Shown here one piece after another: positions 32,075 to 35,800 of a stretch of DNA of 35,800 bases. Location of the stretch: the NCBI GenBank assembly GCA_015657475.1, contig JADLKF010000010.1, forward strand, positions 123,879-159,678. The letters run 5' to 3'. The first letter of the stretch is position 1. Each line of letters starts with the position of its first letter. The translations under genes were made by a program, and so were the position numbers. Below the pieces are notes generated by a model. That model was not told the DNA's origin, made no database searches, and saw only the letters and a program-made list of their open reading frames with translations. Origin of the DNA: Lentimicrobiaceae bacterium. GTDB lineage: Bacteria; Bacteroidota; Bacteroidia; Bacteroidales; UBA4417.

Positions 32075-33154
32075 CTACTCCCGAAGTTTGAGTACCACCG
32101 GCAAGTGGTCGCTGTAACCGCCAAAATATTTATCTCCCATTGTGCGGTTGGGCCTTGAGGTTCCACCCTTGTCCTTATGGATCAGCCGGTCAGGACTGAA
32201 AATCGAAGCATTTTCGGGTGTGCAATGCAGTCCGGACGATCCTTCAAGCAAACTGCCCGAAACAATCAACTGGTCAAACAGATCCCAGTCCTTAAAATAG
32301 GTAGTTCCTTTGCCTGACTTAAAATCATCGTACAGAAGGTTATAAAGGTTTGTTGCCATATAGGGCGGCCTGGGCTGTTTTGCTAACAAAACTTCACGAA
32401 TGCTCTTGTTGCCGGGCTCATCGTTAAAATCACCCATAATCACAATGCGGGCTGAAGGATCCGTTTCAAAGACTTTATCAACCTGGCGACGCAGAGTCTT
32501 TGCCGCTTCCACCCTTTTAAATTCAGATTTTTCATTACCCTCACGCCTCGAAGGCCAGTGGTTAACAAACAGGTGAATGAGATTTCCGCCCCGGGTTCTG
32601 CCATTTACATAAAGAATATCGCGTGTACGGTCACCTGTATTCCCGATTTTTACTTTGAGGGGTTCCGCTGTTAAAAGCGTAAAAGAAGATTTTTTATACA
32701 ACAGGGCAACATCGCTGCCTCTTACATCGGGGCTGTCGAAATGAACAATTCCATAAGCAGTGGCCTTCATTTTGCTTGTTTTTGTAAGGCGTTCAAGCAC
32801 ATAGTAGTTTTCAACCTCAGCCAGCCCGATAATATCAGGCATTCCTGGCGAAGCAACAGAACCGAATACATCTGCCAGTCGATCCAGCTTGGTATTGAAT
32901 CGTTTGGCTGTCCATGGAATGCGGGCTCCAGGGGTGAACTCAGCATCATCAATGCCTGGCGAATCAATCGTATCATAAAGATTCTCAGTATTATAAAACA
33001 CTATTGAGAGCTCATTACCCGAAGACAGATTACTCAGTCGGCCTGTTTCAGTTTCAATTCCGTCATCATTTTTTGTTTTCCTATCATTGGCAGGTGAGCA
33101 TGAGAAAATAAGCAACAAAATGGCGGGAAATACTATATTTAAGTAGTTATTCAT
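32075..33154 (-). CDS. EEP-family (endonuclease/exonuclease/phosphatase) lipoprotein
   Basis: The 359-residue protein is a paralogue of the enzyme at 23413-24453: the same order of motifs, similar length, and shared unusual strings such as YGIVH(Y/F)DSPD and VNHWPSR. Active-site residues are N55 (NTEN), E113 (LAEVEN), N197-H198, D241 and N243 (MGDFND) and a terminal SDHLP. Here the signal peptide ends in a lipobox (LIFSC, Cys19), so it is membrane-anchored. The other copy appears soluble. It is convergent with the MORN lipoprotein gene and downstream of the coiled-coil lipoprotein gene, from which it is cut off by a strong terminator. The substrate is unknown. Confidence 0.87.
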   Translation of the reverse strand: MNNYLNIVFPAILLLIFSCSPANDRKTKNDDGIETETGRLSNLSSGNELSIVFYNTENLYDTIDSPGIDDAEFTPGARIPWTAKRFNTKLDRLADVFGSVASPGMPDIIGLAEVENYYVLERLTKTSKMKATAYGIVHFDSPDVRGSDVALLYKKSSFTLLTAEPLKVKIGNTGDRTRDILYVNGRTRGGNLIHLFVNHWPSRREGNEKSEFKRVEAAKTLRRQVDKVFETDPSARIVIMGDFNDEPGNKSIREVLLAKQPRPPYMATNLYNLLYDDFKSGKGTTYFKDWDLFDQLIVSGSLLEGSSGLHCTPENASIFSPDRLIHKDKGGTSRPNRTMGDKYFGGYSDHLPVVLKLRE

Positions 33155-33241
33155 GGTGCAATCAGGTAAATGTTCAGAAGGTGAATGTAGTCAAATTCCA
33201 TAAAAAAGATGACTTACTTATTGCGTTCATTGTCATAGTCG

Positions 33242-33271
33242 AAAAAAAAACCGGCTCAAATGAGCCGGTTT
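33242..33271 (-). terminator. Strong rho-independent terminator after the coiled-coil lipoprotein gene
   Basis: On the minus strand AAACCGGCTCA (33271-33261 read as its complement) pairs perfectly over 11 bp with its mirror at 33258-33248, followed by nine T. The two-base loop means the inner pairs open in practice. It separates this gene from the EEP lipoprotein gene. Confidence 0.9.
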
Positions 33272-33288
33272 AGAAGATTTTCTGCACT

Positions 33289-34173
33289 TTACTTAGCGCT
33301 GATAACCAGGTATTTTGAAATGCTCCAGAAAGCCTTCTGATCGGTAATTACCAGTTTTTCGATAGGCTTTTCACCTTCAAATTTGTATGAACTCGAAGGA
33401 TGGGAAGTTATGAGTGTGGCTTTTGACTTCATGATGGGAATTTCGTGAAGCTTGGTAACATCTACCTTGGTGAAATGTTCCATATTCACCAGATCCTTCA
33501 GGTTGCTTGAACGGCCAATACCAATAAAACCTCCTTCACGGGTTATGATGCCCTTTTCTTTGAGTTCAGCAGTGGTACCTACAACATAATATGCCGTGTT
33601 AAGTTCAGCGGTTTTTTCATCGATGGACTGCTGCTTGGCCTGGTTGTCTGAATTGAGGTTATCAACGGTCTGGTTGAGATTATCTACCTGTGAACTGAGA
33701 TCCTTCACCTTGATGTCGAGTTTGCCGAGCGACTCTTTGAGATCAGCAATTTCGAGATCCTTTGTTTCAATCTGCTTGTTCAGGTTGTCTATCATGGTTT
33801 CAAGTTCAACAATGCGTTTGTCTGATTTGCTCAGTTTTGCACGCAGTGCAGCAACCATTTCCTTGTTTTTCTTCAGGAGAAGGTAAATCGAATTAACATC
33901 GCTAGTGATCTGATCCTTAGCATTCTGTTTCAGCTCAGTTGTACCATCGGTACTTTTCGAAATGATCATCTCTTTCTGCTTGATCGAATCGAGATTTGCC
34001 TGTATATCATTGAATGCTTTTACGAATTCTATCACTGTAGTATCACTCGTGAATTTGAGCGTAAGAAGGCTGTCGTTCTTTGCTTTAAGCCGGGCGATTT
34101 CTTCTTTTTGCTTATTGCAACTTGTAGTTAGCAAAAGAGCCGGGATGATGAGCAGGAAAATTGATTTCTTCAT
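33289..34173 (-). CDS. Coiled-coil lipoprotein of unknown function
   Basis: The 294-residue protein has a lipoprotein signal (LTTSC, Cys19). From about residue 23 to 195 it is a long alpha-helical coiled coil with heptads of Leu, Ile and Val (for example LETMIDNLNKQIETKDLEIADL). The final 100 residues form a small globular domain starting YYVVGTTAELKEKGIITREGG. I have seen the YVVGT-x-x-EL-x-x-KGII pattern in Bacteroidetes hypothetical proteins but know no function. A promoter-like box lies 36 bases upstream and a strong terminator 17 bases downstream, so it is probably transcribed alone. It may be a spacer or envelope structural protein. Confidence 0.8.
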   Translation of the reverse strand: MKKSIFLLIIPALLLTTSCNKQKEEIARLKAKNDSLLTLKFTSDTTVIEFVKAFNDIQANLDSIKQKEMIISKSTDGTTELKQNAKDQITSDVNSIYLLLKKNKEMVAALRAKLSKSDKRIVELETMIDNLNKQIETKDLEIADLKESLGKLDIKVKDLSSQVDNLNQTVDNLNSDNQAKQQSIDEKTAELNTAYYVVGTTAELKEKGIITREGGFIGIGRSSNLKDLVNMEHFTKVDVTKLHEIPIMKSKATLITSHPSSSYKFEGEKPIEKLVITDQKAFWSISKYLVISAK

Positions 34174-34208
34174 TGATAAATTGATTTTGAGATGAATAAA
34201 TAACGCTG

Positions 34209-34216
34209 CAAATATA
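34209..34216 (-). promoter_or_regulatory. Candidate -7 promoter box for the coiled-coil lipoprotein gene
   Basis: On the minus strand this reads TATATTTG, an exact fit to TAnnTTTG, 36 bases before the start. An inverted repeat CTGCAA ... TTGCAG (34206-34211 and 34224-34229) brackets it. Confidence 0.5.
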
Positions 34217-34320
34217 CGATTAATTGCAGGGTTTCGTTGCTTTATATCCTAATCCGCTGGTTTACAGTATCACAGCAGTCAGAATCGTTTTATGTATCAA
34301 CAAATATCGGGCCAATAATA

Positions 34321-34328
34321 TACCTTTG
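34321..34328 (+). promoter_or_regulatory. Candidate -7 promoter box for the rRNA methyltransferase gene
   Basis: TACCTTTG fits TAnnTTTG exactly and ends 16 bases before the ATG at 34345. Transcription would begin about 10 bases before the start codon. It lies inside the longer open frame that begins at 34237, which argues against that longer start. Confidence 0.5.
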
Positions 34329-34344
34329 CCTGAAATTCCTTCAG

Positions 34345-35532
34345 ATGGGTTTACCTAAAATCATCCTGAAACCCGGTAAAGACATGCCGGTACTGCGCTT
34401 TCACCCATGGATATTTTCAGGGGCAATTGATGCTGTAAGCGAAAACATCAAGGACGGTGATATTGCCGAAGTATTCAGCTCAAGAGGGAAATACCTGGCG
34501 ACCGGGCATTTCCAGGATAGCTCAATTGCTGTCAAAATAATCACATTTAAACAGCAGGAAATTGACCGGAATTTCTGGTATTCGCGTATTGCTGCTGCAT
34601 TTGAATTACGAAAACAACTGGGTCTGGTTGGCAATCCCGGAACTAATTGTTACCGCCTTGTACACAATGAAGGAGACTCATTGCCAGGGCTTATCATCGA
34701 CATCTATGATAAAACAGCCGTTATCCAGGTACACTCTGCCGGAATGTACCTGCAGCGTGATACACTTGCCGACATTTTGCTGCAACTATATGACAATAAG
34801 CTCGGTGGAGTATTTAATAAAAGTGCTGAATCGCTACTTAAAAATACCGGTGTACAGACTGACAACGGATGGCTCCGCGGCAGCGGAAGCAATTGTATAG
34901 CGCTTGAAAACGGATGCAGATTTGCAATTGACATCGAAGGAGGACAAAAAACAGGCTTTTTCCTTGACCAGCGCGAAAACAGGGCGAAAGCCGGCACTTA
35001 TGGAAAAGGGCGTAAAGTGCTGAATATGTTTAGTTACACCGGCGGCTTTTCGGTTTACACCCTAAAAGCCGGGGCAGAATTTGTTCACTCGGTCGATAGT
35101 TCGGCACCTGCCTGTAAACTGGCCGAAGAGAATGTTGTGCTCAATGGTATTAACAGCAACAGGCATAAGGCCATTGCTGCCGACGCCAGACAATACCTCG
35201 AGAATATTGAGACAGGCGCATATGATATGATCATCCTTGATCCTCCGGCTTATGCCAAAAACACTGCATCCCGGCATAATGCTATCAAAGGATATACTGC
35301 GTTGAATGTTGCTGCGATGAGAAAGATCGCCAGCAATGGAATTCTGTTCACTTTTTCATGTTCACAGGTAGTAAGCCGAGAACAGTTCAATGCTGCAGTG
35401 GCAGCCTCTGCCATTGAATCGGGGCGAAGGGTGCAGGTTTTGGAGCAGTTAGGACAATCAGGCGACCACCCGATCAATATTTTTCAACCTGAGAGCGAAT
35501 ACCTGAAAGGGCTTGTTTTAAGAGTCGAGTAG
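34345..35532 (+). CDS. Class I SAM-dependent rRNA methyltransferase, RlmI-like
   Basis: RlmI-type enzymes methylate a cytosine (C5) of 23S rRNA in the cytoplasm. With the ATG at 34345 the protein has 395 residues, the normal length. An N-terminal PUA domain covers about 1-75 (KIILKPGKDMPVLRFHPWIF). A central domain follows with YRLVHNEGDSLPGLIIDIY, then a Rossmann domain with the SAM motif VLNMFSYTGGFSVYT, ILDPPAYAKN and a late FTFSCSQ. The last two are the RlmI/RlmK-type catalytic loop and cysteine region. The longer frame from 34237 adds 36 residues unlike the family and crosses a promoter-like box. Confidence 0.88.
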   Translation: MGLPKIILKPGKDMPVLRFHPWIFSGAIDAVSENIKDGDIAEVFSSRGKYLATGHFQDSSIAVKIITFKQQEIDRNFWYSRIAAAFELRKQLGLVGNPGTNCYRLVHNEGDSLPGLIIDIYDKTAVIQVHSAGMYLQRDTLADILLQLYDNKLGGVFNKSAESLLKNTGVQTDNGWLRGSGSNCIALENGCRFAIDIEGGQKTGFFLDQRENRAKAGTYGKGRKVLNMFSYTGGFSVYTLKAGAEFVHSVDSSAPACKLAEENVVLNGINSNRHKAIAADARQYLENIETGAYDMIILDPPAYAKNTASRHNAIKGYTALNVAAMRKIASNGILFTFSCSQVVSREQFNAAVAASAIESGRRVQVLEQLGQSGDHPINIFQPESEYLKGLVLRVE

Positions 35533-35669
35533 CCTGGAACTTGGAATCTGGTTCTAATATCAGAACGGCAACCTTGAGTTAAAGATCTCCTTTTTTTTAA
35601 TGACAAATTGATGAAAACTACTGTTCACTATTTCCAGTTTACCATTTCCCAATAACTATTTTCCTGAAG

Positions 35670-35800
35670 TTATTCCCAGCGATCCTTACTGCTTTTAAGC
35701 TTATCAATAAGCCTTCGTTGTTTTTTAGTCGGCCGGCCTATCCCCCGGTCGCGGTATTCGATGTTGGTTTCATGAATAAGTTTCACCCTGTCATACTCCT
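35670..35800 (-). CDS. C-terminal part of an Hsp15-type S4 RNA-binding protein, cut by the window end
   Basis: The minus strand is open from the window edge to a TAA at 35672-35670, giving 42 residues. The visible tail reads EYRDRGIGRPTKKQRRLIDK followed by a short basic end. GRPTKK-x-RR-x-ID is the typical C-terminus of Bacteroidetes S4-domain Hsp15-like proteins, which bind ribosomal or tRNA-linked large subunits in the cytoplasm. The S4 domain itself would lie beyond the window. The fragment is short but the motif is specific. Confidence 0.72.
   Translation of the reverse strand, partial: EYDRVKLIHETNIEYRDRGIGRPTKKQRRLIDKLKSSKDRWE

Overview
The window reads as chromosomal DNA of a Bacteroidetes (Bacteroidota) bacterium, most likely an environmental Bacteroidales-type lineage. 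The evidence is a PorP/SprF-family protein beside a giant PKD protein with a gliding-motility (type B) C-terminal sorting domain, two further proteins with type A (Por) sorting domains, many lipoproteins with acidic residues after the lipobox cysteine, a TonB-dependent receptor with a carboxypeptidase-regulatory-like N-terminus, a DUF4296 lipoprotein, and several promoters resembling the Bacteroidetes -7 box TAnnTTTG. Nothing looks like a phage, plasmid, insertion sequence, tRNA, rRNA or CRISPR array.

Layout. 1-3043 (+): 3' part of recQ, then an OmpH/Skp-like protein and a DUF4296 lipoprotein. 3064-5200 (-): deoC, a secreted thioredoxin-like protein and a small lipoprotein. 5491-18229 (+): an 11.5 kb gene for a 3831-residue repeat adhesin, followed by its probable type IX secretion system (T9SS) partner of the PorP/SprF family. 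18624-23227 (-): a TonB-dependent receptor followed by a DUF5689/choice-of-anchor lipoprotein. 23413-26717 (+), divergent from the receptor: an endonuclease/exonuclease/phosphatase (EEP) family enzyme and a T9SS-exported phospholipase-D-type nuclease. 26796-30128: a polyprenol-phosphate-mannose synthase type GT2 (+), convergent with a three-gene minus-strand set (outer-membrane barrel, isoprenylcysteine/phospholipid methyltransferase-like protein, GT87 mannosyltransferase-like protein). 30215-32019 (+): dihydroorotase translationally coupled to a MORN-repeat lipoprotein. 32075-34173 (-): a second EEP-family lipoprotein and a coiled-coil lipoprotein. 34345-35532 (+): an RlmI-type rRNA methyltransferase. 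35670-35800 (-): the 3' end of an Hsp15/S4 RNA-binding protein.

Two systems stand out. The first is the giant surface protein. Twenty-one PKD domains follow 13 other Ig-like repeats of three different families, and PKD domains 1-12 are arranged as four copies of a three-domain unit (A-B-C), so the repeat grew as triplets. The second is the 18.6-26.7 kb locus, in which a TonB receptor, a surface lipoprotein and two exported nuclease-type enzymes are grouped. I infer a system for scavenging extracellular nucleic acid (or another phosphodiester polymer). A deoxyribose-phosphate aldolase and a second EEP enzyme lie in the same window.

Several CDS starts given here are shorter than the longest open frame, because the longer version overlaps a promoter or the upstream gene, or spoils a signal peptide.
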